A stretch of 64,000 nt of DNA from Verticiella sediminum (GTDB lineage: Bacteria; Pseudomonadota; Gammaproteobacteria; Burkholderiales; Burkholderiaceae_B). The translations under genes and the position numbers were made by a program. The stretch covers positions 62,001-126,000 of the forward strand of contig NZ_VLTJ01000001.1 of NCBI RefSeq assembly GCF_007558815.1, in the 5' to 3' direction. Of the stretch, positions 16,408 through 25,650 are shown one piece after another. Within the stretch, counting starts at the first letter, position 1. Each line of letters opens with the position of its first letter. The notes below the pieces were generated by a model. That model was not told the DNA's origin and made no database searches. It saw only the letters and a program-made list of their open reading frames with translations.

Positions 16408-17442
16408 TCAGGCCTCGTTCAACGCCTCGTCGATGGAAGCAGCGCCCAGGATCGCCAGGGACCAGCGCTGCAAATCCTGCGCCGTGGCGCTGTCGACCCG
16501 CCGACGCGCCTGCGCCGGGACAGCGCCGAAACGCGCCTCCAACTGCATGAGCAGCAACTGACGCATGCCCTCGACGCGGCCGTGCGCGAGCCCTTGCTCA
16601 AGACCTTGCTCGCGGCCTTGCTCGCGGCCTTGCTCGATACCCTGCGCCAGCCCCTTGCGTATGCCGGCGCGCTCCACGCTCGTGATGTAGGCCACCTGAT
16701 GCTCTCCCTCGATGTCTGCCAGCGCCGCCAGGAAGGCCGGCTCCTGCTGCGGCGTCAGCGCCAGGACGCCGTCGATGAAGGTGAAGAGTCGGCGCACGTC
16801 GTCGCCCGCGTAGCCGTAGGCATAGAGCATACGCACCAGCTTCAGCTTGCTGGCGTAGCGATCCTGGGGACTGCGGGCGCTGCCGGCGGCCAGTTCGGCC
16901 AACGCGACGACAGCGAACGGATTGTGGCGCGCCTCTTCTGCGAGCGCCGGCCGTTCGTGCACCCATGCCGGCAAATGTACCACCGGGAACCTCAGCTCGA
17001 GGCTGCCTGCCGAACCGTCGTCGAACGGCAGGTAGCGGTACGTGGAAAAGCCGGCACCGACCATCGTTGTCGAACGGGTCAGTATCGCCGCCTGCATCAG
17101 GCGATCATGCGGATGCCGCTCGCGCAGCCGGTAATGGTAGACGAACATGCGTTCACCGAAATCGGCCGTGACGCGGGCCTGGATTTCCAGGTGCAGCAGC
17201 AGGAGGGTCTGGGCGCCATCGGACAGGCGCAGGCGTACCAGCTTGTCGAGCAGCCGGCGGCCGCGGCGGCGCGCGCCACCCACGCTTTGCAGCTCCTTGT
17301 CCAGGAAGACGGGCGCCTGGCGAAAGTCGATGTGCCGGTGCAACTGCGGCCAGAACAGCGCAATGCATGGATCGAGATAGTCGTGCAGCGCGTCCTTCCA
17401 ACGGCCATCGTGGTCGGCCGGCTCAGGAGTGGGATCGGTCAT
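16408..17442 (-). CDS. Rpn/PD-(D/E)XK-type putative transposase/nuclease protein
   Basis: A 344-residue protein of the Rpn or YhgA-like type. The N-terminal region has PD-(D/E)XK-type features (FLDKELQ, then LLLLHLEIQARV with an E-x-Q core, and RMFVYHYRL). Related proteins are recombination-promoting nucleases or of unknown function. Residues about 265-285 form a tandem EQG[RL] repeat (GIEQGREQGREQGLEQG), and the C-terminal part (LLLMQLEARFGAVPAQARRRV) resembles DUF4351. No inverted repeats or target duplication were seen, so it is not annotated as an insertion sequence. Confidence 0.75.
   Translation of the reverse strand: MTDPTPEPADHDGRWKDALHDYLDPCIALFWPQLHRHIDFRQAPVFLDKELQSVGGARRRGRRLLDKLVRLRLSDGAQTLLLLHLEIQARVTADFGERMFVYHYRLRERHPHDRLMQAAILTRSTTMVGAGFSTYRYLPFDDGSAGSLELRFPVVHLPAWVHERPALAEEARHNPFAVVALAELAAGSARSPQDRYASKLKLVRMLYAYGYAGDDVRRLFTFIDGVLALTPQQEPAFLAALADIEGEHQVAYITSVERAGIRKGLAQGIEQGREQGREQGLEQGLAHGRVEGMRQLLLMQLEARFGAVPAQARRRVDSATAQDLQRWSLAILGAASIDEALNEA
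16592..16639. repeat. Four tandem 12-bp units inside the Rpn-like gene
   Basis: Four consecutive 12-bp units starting CCTTGCTC (16592, 16604, 16616, 16628); the second and third are identical. They encode the EQG[RL] repeats on the minus strand. Unit number could vary by slippage in steps of four residues without breaking the frame. Confidence 0.85.
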
Positions 17443-17595
17443 CGGGCTCGTTCACCAAGAGCTGACGGTCCACACACCCTAGCGCGCCCCGCCGTGACCC
17501 GCACGCCCGGTGCGTGCGATTCTCCACAGTGCGCAAAAGCCGGCGCCGCTGCGTGGTACGCTGCCCCGTCAGCCGTACTTCTCCGCAGATTCGCC

Positions 17596-18933
17596 ATGCC
17601 GATTCCCGCCCAAGACACCGCCCCGTTCGCCGCCCGCCGCCGCCGCGTCATGGACCTGATGCGCGCCGCCGGCGGCGGCATCGCCATCCTGCCCACGGCA
17701 CCGGAAACCATCCGCAACCTGGACAGCGACTATCCGTTCCGGCACGACAGCGATTTCTACTATCTCACCGGCTTTCCGGAGCCCGAGGCCTGGCTGGTGC
17801 TGGTCGCCGGCGACACCGACAAGTCCATCCTGTTCTGCCGCAGCAAGCATCCCGAGCGCGAGATCTGGGACGGCTATCGCTACGGCCCCGAGGCCGCGGG
17901 CGAGCATTTCCGCTTCGACGAGAGCTATCCGTTGGACGAACTCGACAAGGCCATCCCGGAATTGCTCGCCGGCCACACCGATCTGTACGCGCCGCTCGCC
18001 AGTTGCCGCCTGCTGGACGACAAGCTGCCCGCCTGGCTGGCCGGCGCTCGCATGCGCGCCCGGGCGGGGGTGCACGCGCCCGTCCGCCAGCACGACCTGC
18101 GCGCCCTCGTCGCCAGCCTGCGCCTCGTCAAGGAGCCCGGCGAGATCGCCCTCATGCGGCGCGCCGGCCAGATCTCGGCGGCCGGCCACGTGCGCGCCAT
18201 GCGCGCCACCCGTCCCGGCCTGCACGAATACGAGATCGAGGCCGAACTGCTGTACGAATTCCGCCGCCACGGCGCGCAGGCCGTGGCCTACAACAGCATC
18301 GTCGCGGCGGGCGCGAACGCCTGCGTGCTGCACTATCGCGCGGGCGACACGGTGATGCGCGACGGCGAGCTGCTGCTCATCGACGCAGGTTGCGAATACG
18401 ACAGTTATGCCGGGGACATCACCCGCACCTTCCCGGTCAACGGGCGTTATTCCGGCCCGCAGCGCGAACTCTATGACGTGACGGTCGCGGCACAGGCCGC
18501 CGCAGCGGCCGCCACCCGGCCCGGCGCGCGCTGGAACGAACCGCACGACGCCGCGGTGCGCGTGCTGGCCCAGGGCATGCTCGACGCAGGGCTGCTGCAG
18601 GGCTCGCTCGACGGCGTGATCGAATCCAACCAGTACACGCGGTTCTACATGCACCGCACCGGGCACTGGCTGGGCATGGACGTGCACGACGTGGGCGACT
18701 ATCGCGAGGACGACGAAGAAGGCGGGCGCGACTGGCGCCGCCTGGACCCGGGCATGGCGCTCACCATCGAGCCAGGCATCTACGTGCGCCCGGGCGAGGG
18801 CGTGCCCGAGGCCTACTGGAACATCGGCATCCGCACCGAGGACGACGCCATCGTGACGGACAGCGGATGCGAGCTGATCACCCGCGACGTGCCGGTCCAA
18901 GCCGACGAGATCGAAGCCCTGATGCGCGGTTGA
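17596..18933 (+). CDS. pepP: Xaa-Pro aminopeptidase P
   Basis: A 445-residue cytoplasmic metallopeptidase that removes an N-terminal residue preceding proline. The N-terminal aminopeptidase-P domain includes SDFYYLTGFPEPEAWLVL. The C-terminal pita-bread domain has the metal ligands: two Asp (LLIDAGCEYDSYAGDITRTF), His (HRTGHWLGMDVHD), Glu (ALTIEPGIYV) and Glu (NIGIRTEDD). Length is normal. It lies 8 bp before ubiH, the same order as the pepP-ubiH block in enterobacteria, so the two are probably co-transcribed. Confidence 0.95.
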   Translation: MPIPAQDTAPFAARRRRVMDLMRAAGGGIAILPTAPETIRNLDSDYPFRHDSDFYYLTGFPEPEAWLVLVAGDTDKSILFCRSKHPEREIWDGYRYGPEAAGEHFRFDESYPLDELDKAIPELLAGHTDLYAPLASCRLLDDKLPAWLAGARMRARAGVHAPVRQHDLRALVASLRLVKEPGEIALMRRAGQISAAGHVRAMRATRPGLHEYEIEAELLYEFRRHGAQAVAYNSIVAAGANACVLHYRAGDTVMRDGELLLIDAGCEYDSYAGDITRTFPVNGRYSGPQRELYDVTVAAQAAAAAATRPGARWNEPHDAAVRVLAQGMLDAGLLQGSLDGVIESNQYTRFYMHRTGHWLGMDVHDVGDYREDDEEGGRDWRRLDPGMALTIEPGIYVRPGEGVPEAYWNIGIRTEDDAIVTDSGCELITRDVPVQADEIEALMRG

Positions 18934-18941
18934 GCGGCACG

Positions 18942-20117
18942 ATGGACGCCGATATCACCATCCTCGGGGCGGGGCCGGTGGGCAGCGCGCTCGCCCTGCT
19001 GCTCGCCGACGGCGCGCCCGACCCGTCGCGCATCGTGCTGTGCCGCGCCCCTGCCCGACCACCGGCCGGGCAGGCGTGGGCGCACACCGCCGACCCGCGC
19101 GCCATCGCCCTGAACCACGGCAGCCGTCTGCTGCTGCAGCGCCTGCGCGCATGGCCGGCGCACGGCGCCGGCATCCACGCCATCCATGTATCGCAGCGAG
19201 GCCGGCTGGGCCGCACCGTGATCCAGGACACGGATTTCGGCGTCCCGGCGCTGGGCTCGGTGCACACGTACGGTTCGGTCCAGGCCGTGCTGCACCAGGC
19301 CCTGGCCAGCGCCGGCGTGACGCTGCGCGACGGCCATGCCGAGCTGGCCAGCGCCGGCGAGGACGCGATCGAGATCAACCAGAACGATCGCCGCTGGCGC
19401 AGCCGCGTGGCGGTGCAGGCCGAGGGCGGCCCCCGCGCGGGGACGCCCGGCGTGCTCAGCCGCAGCTATGGGCAGCACGCCGTCCTTGCGCTCGTGCGCG
19501 CGGCGGCCCCGCGGCCCGGGTGGGCCTGGGAGCGCTTCACCGGCGAAGGGCCGCTGGCGCTGCTGCCGGTGCGGTTCGAAGACAGTGCCGAGGACACCTA
19601 TTCGCTGGTCTGGTGCTGCGCCCCCGAGCGTGCCGACCAGTTGGCCGCCCTCGACGACGCGCGTTTTGGCCAGGCGCTGAGCGAGGCCTTCGGCGACCGG
19701 CTGGGGCCGCTGGCGGGCGCTGGCCCGCGCCACGTGTTTCCGCTCGAACTGCGCTGGCGCCGCGAGCCCGTGGCCGGGCGTATCGTGGCCATCGGCAATG
19801 CGGCGCAGACGCTGCACCCGGTGGCGGGCCAGGGCCTGAACCTGGGCCTGCGCGACGCCGCCGCGCTGGCCGACACCCTGCACGGCTGGCTGCGCGCGCC
19901 CGAAGGCGATCCCCGCCCGCGCCTGCAGGACTACGCCCGCGCGCGCCGCGCCGACCGCGCCGTCACGGCCGGCGTCACCGACTTCCTGCCGCGCGTGTTC
20001 GCGACGCGCTGGTCGCTCGTCGAACATGCCTGCGGGCTGGGCCTGCTCGCGCTGGACGCCCTGCCCGGGGTGAAGCGGCCACTCGCCCGTCAACTGATGC
20101 AGGGCCTGCGCGTCTGA
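18942..20117 (+). CDS. ubiH: FAD-dependent ubiquinone hydroxylase UbiH family
   Basis: A 391-residue flavin monooxygenase that would hydroxylate the ubiquinone ring. The FAD-binding ILGAGPVGSALALLL is at the N-terminus. The second FAD motif reads AIGNAAQTLHPVAGQGLNLG; the Asn and Gln in place of the usual GDAAH are, from memory, also found in E. coli UbiH, which favours UbiH over UbiF or VisC. The pepP neighbour supports this. The middle segment includes an HTYGSVQAVL stretch typical of the family. Convergent with metY, 30 bp apart. Confidence 0.82.
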   Translation: MDADITILGAGPVGSALALLLADGAPDPSRIVLCRAPARPPAGQAWAHTADPRAIALNHGSRLLLQRLRAWPAHGAGIHAIHVSQRGRLGRTVIQDTDFGVPALGSVHTYGSVQAVLHQALASAGVTLRDGHAELASAGEDAIEINQNDRRWRSRVAVQAEGGPRAGTPGVLSRSYGQHAVLALVRAAAPRPGWAWERFTGEGPLALLPVRFEDSAEDTYSLVWCCAPERADQLAALDDARFGQALSEAFGDRLGPLAGAGPRHVFPLELRWRREPVAGRIVAIGNAAQTLHPVAGQGLNLGLRDAAALADTLHGWLRAPEGDPRPRLQDYARARRADRAVTAGVTDFLPRVFATRWSLVEHACGLGLLALDALPGVKRPLARQLMQGLRV

Positions 20118-20147
20118 GCCGCGGCGCGCAGGCGACGCTCCCCGGCC

Positions 20148-21422
20148 TCAAGCCGCCGCGAGCGCCTGGTCCAGATCGGCGAGCAGGTCGTCGATGTGCT
20201 CGATGCCGACCGACAGGCGCAGCATGTCCTGGCTCACGCCCGCCTTCTTCAGCTCGGCATCGTCGAGCTGGCGATGCGTGGTCGACGCCGGATGGGTCGC
20301 CAGCGAACGGGCGTCGCCGATGTTCACCAGGCGCGTGAAGAGCTCGAGCGCGTCGAGCACCCGGGCCCCGGCCTCGCGCCCGGCGTTCTTCAGGCCGAAC
20401 GAGAGAATGCCCGAAGCCCGCCCGCCCATGTAGCGCTGCACCAGGGCGTGATCGGCATGATCGGGCAAGCCGGCGTAGTTGACCCAGGCCACCTTGGCAT
20501 GGGATTGCAGGTGCCGGGCAATGGCCAGGCTGTTCTCGCAGATGCGGTCCATGCGCAGGGGCAGCGTCTCGATGCCCTGCAGGATCTGGAAGGCATTGAA
20601 GGGCGAGAGCGCCGCGCCCATGTTGCGCAGCGGCACCACCCGCGCCCGGCCGATGTAGGCCGCCTCGCCCAGGGCTTCGGTGTAGACCACGCCGTGGTAG
20701 GACACGTCCGGCTCGTTCAGGCGCTTGAAGCGCTCCTTGTGCTCGGCCCAGGCAAACTTGCCGCTGTCCACGATGGCGCCGCCCACGCTGGTGCCGTGTC
20801 CGCCCAGGTACTTGGTGAGCGAATGCACGACGATGTCCGCGCCATGCTCGAAGGGACGGCACAGGTAGGGGCTGGGCACGGTGTTGTCCACGATCAGCGG
20901 AATGCCGTGGGCGTGCGCGATGTCGGCCAGCGCCGCAAAATCGGTGACGTTGCCGAGCGGATTGCCGATCGACTCGCAGAAGATGGCCTTGGTGCGGGCA
21001 TCGATCAGGGGCGCGAACGAGGCCGGATCGGCCGGATCGGCGAAGCGCGTCTCGATGCCGAGCTGCGGGAAGGTGTGTGCGAACAGGTTGTAGGTGCCGC
21101 CGTACAGCGTGCTGGAGGACACGATGTTGTCACCGGCCTCGGCGATGGTCTGGATGGCATAGGTGACCGCCGCCATGCCGGAGGCCAGGGCCAGCGCGCC
21201 CACGCCGCCCTCGAGCGCCGCGACGCGCTTTTCCAGCACGTCGTTGGTCGGATTCATGATGCGCGAATAGATATTGCCCGGGACTTTCAGGTCGAACAGG
21301 TCGGCGCCGTGCTGCGCGCTGTCGAACGAGTACGCCACGGTCTGGTAGATCGGCACTGCCACTGCATGGGTGGTCGGCTCCGGGCTGTAGCCCGCGTGCA
21401 CCGCCAGGGTTTCGAGTTTCAT
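20148..21422 (-). CDS. metY: O-acetylhomoserine sulfhydrylase (MetY-like)
   Basis: A 424-residue PLP enzyme of the Cys/Met metabolism family. Key stretches are YSRIMNPTND, LASGMAAVTYAI, the PLP lysine in VVHSLTKYLGGHG, and the C-terminal SLATHPASTTHRQL followed by LRLSVGIEHIDDL. Length and the YGGTYNLFAHTFPQLGI segment favour O-acetylhomoserine aminocarboxypropyltransferase over cystathionine enzymes. It uses sulfide to make homocysteine. The upstream region has two long direct repeats; no clear SAM riboswitch was recognised there. Confidence 0.9.
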   Translation of the reverse strand: MKLETLAVHAGYSPEPTTHAVAVPIYQTVAYSFDSAQHGADLFDLKVPGNIYSRIMNPTNDVLEKRVAALEGGVGALALASGMAAVTYAIQTIAEAGDNIVSSSTLYGGTYNLFAHTFPQLGIETRFADPADPASFAPLIDARTKAIFCESIGNPLGNVTDFAALADIAHAHGIPLIVDNTVPSPYLCRPFEHGADIVVHSLTKYLGGHGTSVGGAIVDSGKFAWAEHKERFKRLNEPDVSYHGVVYTEALGEAAYIGRARVVPLRNMGAALSPFNAFQILQGIETLPLRMDRICENSLAIARHLQSHAKVAWVNYAGLPDHADHALVQRYMGGRASGILSFGLKNAGREAGARVLDALELFTRLVNIGDARSLATHPASTTHRQLDDAELKKAGVSQDMLRLSVGIEHIDDLLADLDQALAAA

Positions 21423-21481
21423 AGGTGTCACCTCCACAGGATGAACGGCTCGCAAGCGCCCGCAGCCGCGAGAAAATCTGT

Positions 21482-21548
21482 CACGCCGCGCCTTCGGCTT
21501 GCTGCCCCCAAGGGGGCGTCTTTGCCTTGGGGCGGCCCGGCGGCAAAA
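21482..21548. repeat. Direct repeat copy 1 (67 bp)
   Basis: First of two near-identical copies between metY and dusB. It runs from CACGCCGCGCCTTCGG to CCCGGCGGCAAAA and contains an internal inverted repeat (GCCCCC/GGGGGC). Confidence 0.85.
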
Positions 21549-21559
21549 GAAAGGGCCCC

Positions 21560-21627
21560 CACGCCGCGCCTTCGGCTTGCTGCCCCCCAAGGGGGCATCT
21601 TTGCCTTGGGGCGGCCCGGCGGCAAAA
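21560..21627. repeat. Direct repeat copy 2 (68 bp)
   Basis: Second copy, differing from the first by one inserted C and one G-to-A change, 11 bp after it. Such GC-rich elements with CCCC(A)AGGGGG cores are likely dispersed intergenic repeats. Hairpins in RNA from either strand are possible. Confidence 0.85.
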
Positions 21628-21805
21628 AGACGATTATGCCCTTCGCGCGCACCACGGCGGGGCATGAGTTCATACGAAACGGCACGGGGCCTTGCACCCC
21701 CCGCCGCCGGCGCAAGCGGTACAATGCCCCGCACCCTCCCCGAGATTTCTGCTCGTCGCGCCCGGCCCGCTCCTGGGGCCGCAGGCGTTTTCCGCCTTTT
21801 CGTTC

Positions 21806-22807
21806 ATGCGCATCGGTCCTTGGCAACTGCCCAACAACGTCGTCGTCGCCCCCATGGCCGGGGTGACGGATCGGCCGTTCCGCCAGCTCTGCAAGCGGCT
21901 GGGGGCGGGGCATGCCGTGTCCGAAATGGCGGCTAGCAACCCCAGGCTCTGGGATAGCGTGAAGACGTCGCGCCGGCTCGACCATGCCGGCGAGAGCGAA
22001 CCGATCGCCGTGCAGATCGCCGGCGCCGATCCGGCCATGATGGCCGAAGCGGCCGTCTTCAACATCGGCAAGGGCGCCCGCATCATCGACATCAACATGG
22101 GCTGCCCGGCCAAGAAGGTCTGCAGCGTGGCCGCCGGCTCCGCCCTGCTGCGCAACGAGCCGCTGGTGGCACGCATCCTGGAGGCCGTGGTCGCGGCCTG
22201 CGCGCCGCTGGGCGTGCCGGTCACGCTCAAGACGCGTACCGGCTGGAGCCGCGACGAACGCAACGCCCTGCGCGTGGCCCGGCTGGCCGAAGAGACCGGC
22301 ATCGCCGCCCTCGCCCTGCATGGGCGTACCCGGGCGGATCTCTACACCGGCGCGGCCGAGTACGACACCATCCGCGCGGTCAAGGCCGAGATCGGCATCC
22401 CCGTCATCGCCAACGGGGACATCGATTCGCCCGAGAAGGCGCGCGCCGTGCTCGACCATACGGGCGCCGACGCGGTGATGATCGGGCGTGCCGCGCAGGG
22501 GCGGCCCTGGATCTTTCGCGAGATCGATCACTACCTGCGCACGGGCGAGCACCTGGCGCCACCCACGCGCGAGGAACTCGCCAGCCTGCTGCTGGAACAC
22601 CTGGACGATCACTACCGCTTCTACGGCGAACACACGGGGGTGCGCACCGCACGCAAGCATATCGGCTGGTATCTGTCGGGCCTGCCCGGCGGCGCCGAGC
22701 TGTGCGCGCGCATCAATCTCATCGACAACACCCGCGAGCAGTGGGCGGCCGTGGCGGCGTGGTTTGCCGCCGAGCCTTCCGCACGGGTCGACCGGCTCGC
22801 TGCCTGA
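21806..22807 (+). CDS. dusB: tRNA-dihydrouridine synthase B
   Basis: A 333-residue flavoenzyme reducing uridine in tRNA D-loops. It begins NNVVVAPMAGVTDRPFR, followed by the active-site segment DINMGCPAKKVCSVAAGSAL (with the catalytic Cys) and later LHGRTRADLYTG and VIANGDIDSPEKA. FMN-binding elements near GADAVMIGRAAQGRPWIF are intact. It is followed 10 bp later by fis, the classic dusB-fis operon of proteobacteria. Confidence 0.96.
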   Translation: MRIGPWQLPNNVVVAPMAGVTDRPFRQLCKRLGAGHAVSEMAASNPRLWDSVKTSRRLDHAGESEPIAVQIAGADPAMMAEAAVFNIGKGARIIDINMGCPAKKVCSVAAGSALLRNEPLVARILEAVVAACAPLGVPVTLKTRTGWSRDERNALRVARLAEETGIAALALHGRTRADLYTGAAEYDTIRAVKAEIGIPVIANGDIDSPEKARAVLDHTGADAVMIGRAAQGRPWIFREIDHYLRTGEHLAPPTREELASLLLEHLDDHYRFYGEHTGVRTARKHIGWYLSGLPGGAELCARINLIDNTREQWAAVAAWFAAEPSARVDRLAA

Positions 22808-22817
22808 CCACCAAAGC

Positions 22818-23096
22818 ATGGAAAAAAGGACAACCACCCTGGAAGTGTGCGTACGCGATCAGCTCGACCGCTACTTCCGCGACCTGGACGGCGAATCGAC
22901 CGGCTGCATCTGGCAGATGGTGATCTCGGCCGTCGAGCGACCGATGCTCGAAGCGGTACTCGAGCGTGCCGGCGGCAACCAGTCGCGGGCGGCAGAAATG
23001 CTCGGCATCAACCGCAACACCCTGCGCAAGAAGATCGACCAGTACGGACTGCGCGCCGATGCCCCCCCGCCGTTGCCCCAGAGCAAGGCCGCCTGA
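22818..23096 (+). CDS. fis: DNA-binding protein Fis family
   Basis: A 92-residue nucleoid protein and transcription factor. The C-terminal helix-turn-helix reads [20 protein letters not shown]. The N-terminal part ([21 protein letters not shown]) resembles other beta-proteobacterial Fis proteins and lacks the full enteric N-terminal hairpin. It is transcribed with dusB and probably regulated by growth phase, as in relatives. Confidence 0.95.
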   Translation: MEKRTTTLEVCVRDQLDRYFRDLDGESTGCIWQMVISAVERPMLEAVLERAGGNQSRAAEMLGINRNTLRKKIDQYGLRADAPPPLPQSKAA

Positions 23097-23148
23097 CACC
23101 GAATCCCATCCTTCGGGCGCCCGAGCGCGCCACATCGAGCCCACCACC

Positions 23149-24738
23149 ATGACCCTACAGCGAGCCCTGATCTCCGTCTCCGACAAGGCCGGCATCGTCG
23201 ATTTCGCCCGCGCGCTGGCCGCACGCGACGTGCAACTGCTCTCGACCGGCGGCACCGCCAAGCTGCTGGCCGACAACGGCCTCACCGTCCAGGAAGTCGC
23301 CGACTACACCGGCTCCCCGGAAATCCTGGACGGGCGCGTCAAGACGCTGCATCCGAAGGTGCATGGCGGCTTGCTCGCGCGCCGCGACTCGGACGAACAC
23401 ATGCGCACGCTCGAAGAGCGGGGCATCGGCCGCATCGACCTGCTGGTGGTCAACCTCTATCCCTTTCGCCAGGCCATCGCCAAGCCCGATTGCACCTTCG
23501 AGGACGCGATCGAGAACATCGACATCGGCGGCCCGGCGATGCTGCGCGCGGCGGCCAAGAACCACGGCACCGAGGCCGGCGGCGGCGTCACCGTGGTGAT
23601 CGACCCGTCCGACTACTCCCGCGTGCTCTCGGACATCGACAACCATGGCGCGCCGGCCTACGCGCTGCGCCTGGAACTGGCCGCCAAGGTCTACGCCCAC
23701 ACGGCCGCCTACGACGGGGCGATCGCCAACTACCTGACCTCGCTCACCAGCGCACCGGCGCCGGCCGAGGTACCGGCGCGCGACCCGTGGCCGGGCGTGA
23801 TGACGATCCAGATGCGCCGCCAGCAGACCATGCGCTACGGCGAGAACCCGCATCAGGGCGCGGCCTTCTACACCGACCTGTCGGTGGGCAGCGGCCTGCT
23901 TGCCAACTATCGCCAGTTGCAGGGCAAGGAACTGTCGTTCAACAACATCGCCGACGCCGACGCCGCCTGGGAATGCGTACGTTCGTTCGAAGCACCCGCC
24001 TGCGTCATCGTCAAGCACGCCAACCCGTGCGGCGTGGCCATCGGCGCCAATGCCGCCGAGGCCTACCAGAAGGCCTTCAAGACCGACCCCACCTCGGCCT
24101 TCGGCGGCATCATCGCCTTCAACCGCCCGGTGGACGCAGCCACCGCCGAGGCCGTGAGCCAGCAGTTCGTCGAAGTCCTGCTCGCCCCGGCCTATGACGG
24201 CGGTGCGCTGGAAGTGCTGGCCGCCAAGAAAAACGTGCGCGTGCTCGAAGTGCCGCTGGGCAGCGCCGTCAACCCGCAGGACGCCAAGCGCGTCGGCGGC
24301 GGCTGGCTGCTGCAGGACCCGGACAACTTCAACGTCAGCGCCGACGCGCTCAAGGTGGTCACCGAGCAGCAGCCCACCGAGGCCCAGATGCAGGACCTGA
24401 TGTTCGCCTGGAAGGTCGCCAAGTACGTCAAGTCCAACGCCATCGTCTTCACCGGCAACGGCATGACGCTGGGCGTGGGCGCGGGCCAGATGAGCCGGAT
24501 CGACTCCGCGCGCATCGCCAGCATCAAGGCAGAGAACGCCGGCCTGACCCTGCAGGGTTCGGCCGTCGCCTCGGACGCCTTCTTCCCGTTCCGCGACGGC
24601 CTGGACGTGGTCGCCGACGCCGGCGCCACCTGCGTGATCCAGCCCGGCGGCAGCGTGCGCGACGACGAAGTGATCGGCGCCGCCAACGAGCGCGGCCTCG
24701 CCATGGTCTTCACCGGCCACCGCCACTTCCGGCACTGA
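23149..24738 (+). CDS. purH: Bifunctional AICAR transformylase/IMP cyclohydrolase
   Basis: A 529-residue enzyme for the last two steps of IMP synthesis. The N-terminal MGS-like cyclohydrolase domain ([50 protein letters not shown]) is followed by the AICAR formyltransferase domain ([32 protein letters not shown]). The C-terminus [17 protein letters not shown] and [10 protein letters not shown] are family typical. It follows fis by 52 bp. Confidence 0.97.
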   Translation: MTLQRALISVSDKAGIVDFARALAARDVQLLSTGGTAKLLADNGLTVQEVADYTGSPEILDGRVKTLHPKVHGGLLARRDSDEHMRTLEERGIGRIDLLVVNLYPFRQAIAKPDCTFEDAIENIDIGGPAMLRAAAKNHGTEAGGGVTVVIDPSDYSRVLSDIDNHGAPAYALRLELAAKVYAHTAAYDGAIANYLTSLTSAPAPAEVPARDPWPGVMTIQMRRQQTMRYGENPHQGAAFYTDLSVGSGLLANYRQLQGKELSFNNIADADAAWECVRSFEAPACVIVKHANPCGVAIGANAAEAYQKAFKTDPTSAFGGIIAFNRPVDAATAEAVSQQFVEVLLAPAYDGGALEVLAAKKNVRVLEVPLGSAVNPQDAKRVGGGWLLQDPDNFNVSADALKVVTEQQPTEAQMQDLMFAWKVAKYVKSNAIVFTGNGMTLGVGAGQMSRIDSARIASIKAENAGLTLQGSAVASDAFFPFRDGLDVVADAGATCVIQPGGSVRDDEVIGAANERGLAMVFTGHRHFRH

Positions 24739-24756
24739 GCGGCGGTCGGCGCTGCC

Positions 24757-24783
24757 GGACGCGGCCGAGCCGGCCGTGCGTCC
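24757..24783 (+). terminator. Hairpin after purH
   Basis: An inverted repeat with arms GGACG-C-GGCCG and CGGCC-GT-GCGTCC begins 19 bp after the purH stop. There is no following T-run, so it may be a pause or processing hairpin rather than a full intrinsic terminator. Confidence 0.4.
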
Positions 24784-24889
24784 GACAGTGTCTTTGCGCG
24801 TCCATGCCAGCCGGACTCCGCTCCCGGGCAGGCCTACGTTGTATCCTTGCGCGAGACTCGACGCTGGCCGACTGCGACCAGCGTCGCCC

Positions 24890-24966
24890 GTTCCCCGCAG
24901 TGGCGGGGAATCGCTGTCGTCCTGGTACTTTCCATGAAAGCTGTCGTTCCCCGCGCATGCGGGGAT
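24890..24966. repeat. Two GTTCCCCGC palindromic elements 56 bp apart
   Basis: Copy 1 begins at 24890 (arms TTCCCCGC/GCGGGGAA) and copy 2 at 24946 (GTTCCCCGC GCAT GCGGGGAT). Copy 2 closely resembles a type I-E CRISPR repeat core, but there are only two copies, they differ from each other, their 56-bp period is shorter than the usual 61 bp, and no cas gene is present. They are more likely REP-like intergenic hairpins. Confidence 0.6.
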
Positions 24967-25046
24967 GGCGCATGGCTGTCCGGCCTGGCCTGGCAACGCA
25001 TGCACATCGCCCCCGGTTCGCCCGCCCTGGGGCAGGAAGTCCGTCG

Positions 25047-25625
25047 ATGACGACGATCCGCATCCTCGGCGTCGACCCCGGCCTGCGCCGCACCGGCTTC
25101 GGCGTGATCGAAGTGCAGGGCTCCGCGCTGCGCTATGTGGCGAGCGGCACCATCGTGTCGGTAGCCGAGGCGCCGCTGCACACCCGCCTGAAGACCCTGC
25201 TCGACGGTCTGCGCACAGTGGCGCAGGATACGCGTCCGCACGCGGCCGCGCTGGAGAAGGTCTTCGTCAACGTCAATCCCCAATCCACGCTGCTGCTCGG
25301 CCAGGCGCGGGGCGCCGCCCTGTGCGCCCTGGCCGACGGCGGGCTGGACGTGCACGAGTACACCGCCCTGCAGATCAAGAAATCGGTGGTGGGCACCGGC
25401 CGCGCCGCCAAGCACCAGGTGCAGGAGATGGTGACCCACCTGCTGCGCCTGAACGGCACGCCGGGCCCGGACGCGGCCGACGCGCTGGCCTGCGCGATCT
25501 GCCACGCGCACACGGCGCCGCTGGCGCTGCGCCTGGGCGAGGCCGTGCGCACCGAGGCCCAGGCCCTGCTCGCGTCCAGCCGGACCGTGAGCCGCATGCG
25601 CCGCGGCCGCCTGCTGGTGCGCTGA
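25047..25625 (+). CDS. ruvC: Holliday junction endonuclease RuvC
   Basis: A 192-residue nuclease resolving Holliday junctions. Acidic active-site residues are visible in [25 protein letters not shown] and [16 protein letters not shown]. Length is slightly above the E. coli protein, with a basic C-terminus. The expected partners ruvA and ruvB do not follow; the next genes are a MOSC-N protein and an AsmA-like protein on the other strand. Confidence 0.96.
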   Translation: MTTIRILGVDPGLRRTGFGVIEVQGSALRYVASGTIVSVAEAPLHTRLKTLLDGLRTVAQDTRPHAAALEKVFVNVNPQSTLLLGQARGAALCALADGGLDVHEYTALQIKKSVVGTGRAAKHQVQEMVTHLLRLNGTPGPDAADALACAICHAHTAPLALRLGEAVRTEAQALLASSRTVSRMRRGRLLVR

Positions 25626-25650
25626 GCGCCGCCGCGCGCGTCCGGCTTGT

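Larger units (their letters stand above)
21423..21805. other. metY-dusB intergenic region (383 bp)
   Basis: Divergent intergenic region holding the two long repeats. A TACAAT at 21720-21725 is a plausible -10 box for the dusB-fis operon, but no well-spaced -35 is obvious (TTGCAC at 21692 is 22 bp away). No gene is seen. Confidence 0.5.
24739..25046. other. purH-ruvC intergenic region (308 bp)
   Basis: Contains the hairpin after purH and two palindromic GTTCCCCGC elements (24890 and 24946). No gene or convincing promoter was identified. Confidence 0.5.

Noticed and set aside
16408-17442. Insertion sequence around the Rpn-like gene
   Set aside because: No terminal inverted repeats or target duplications were seen flanking the gene, and neighbours are normal housekeeping genes.
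21692-21725. Full -35/-10 promoter for dusB-fis
   Set aside because: TTGCAC and TACAAT are 22 bp apart, too far for a standard sigma-70 promoter; only the -10 box is plausible.
20148-21734. Extended N-terminus of MetY through the repeats
   Set aside because: The extension translates the GC-rich direct repeats and lacks family similarity; the ATG at 21422 gives the normal start.
24890-24966. CRISPR array
   Set aside because: Only two differing repeats at a 56-bp period and no cas genes; a REP-like element is more likely.
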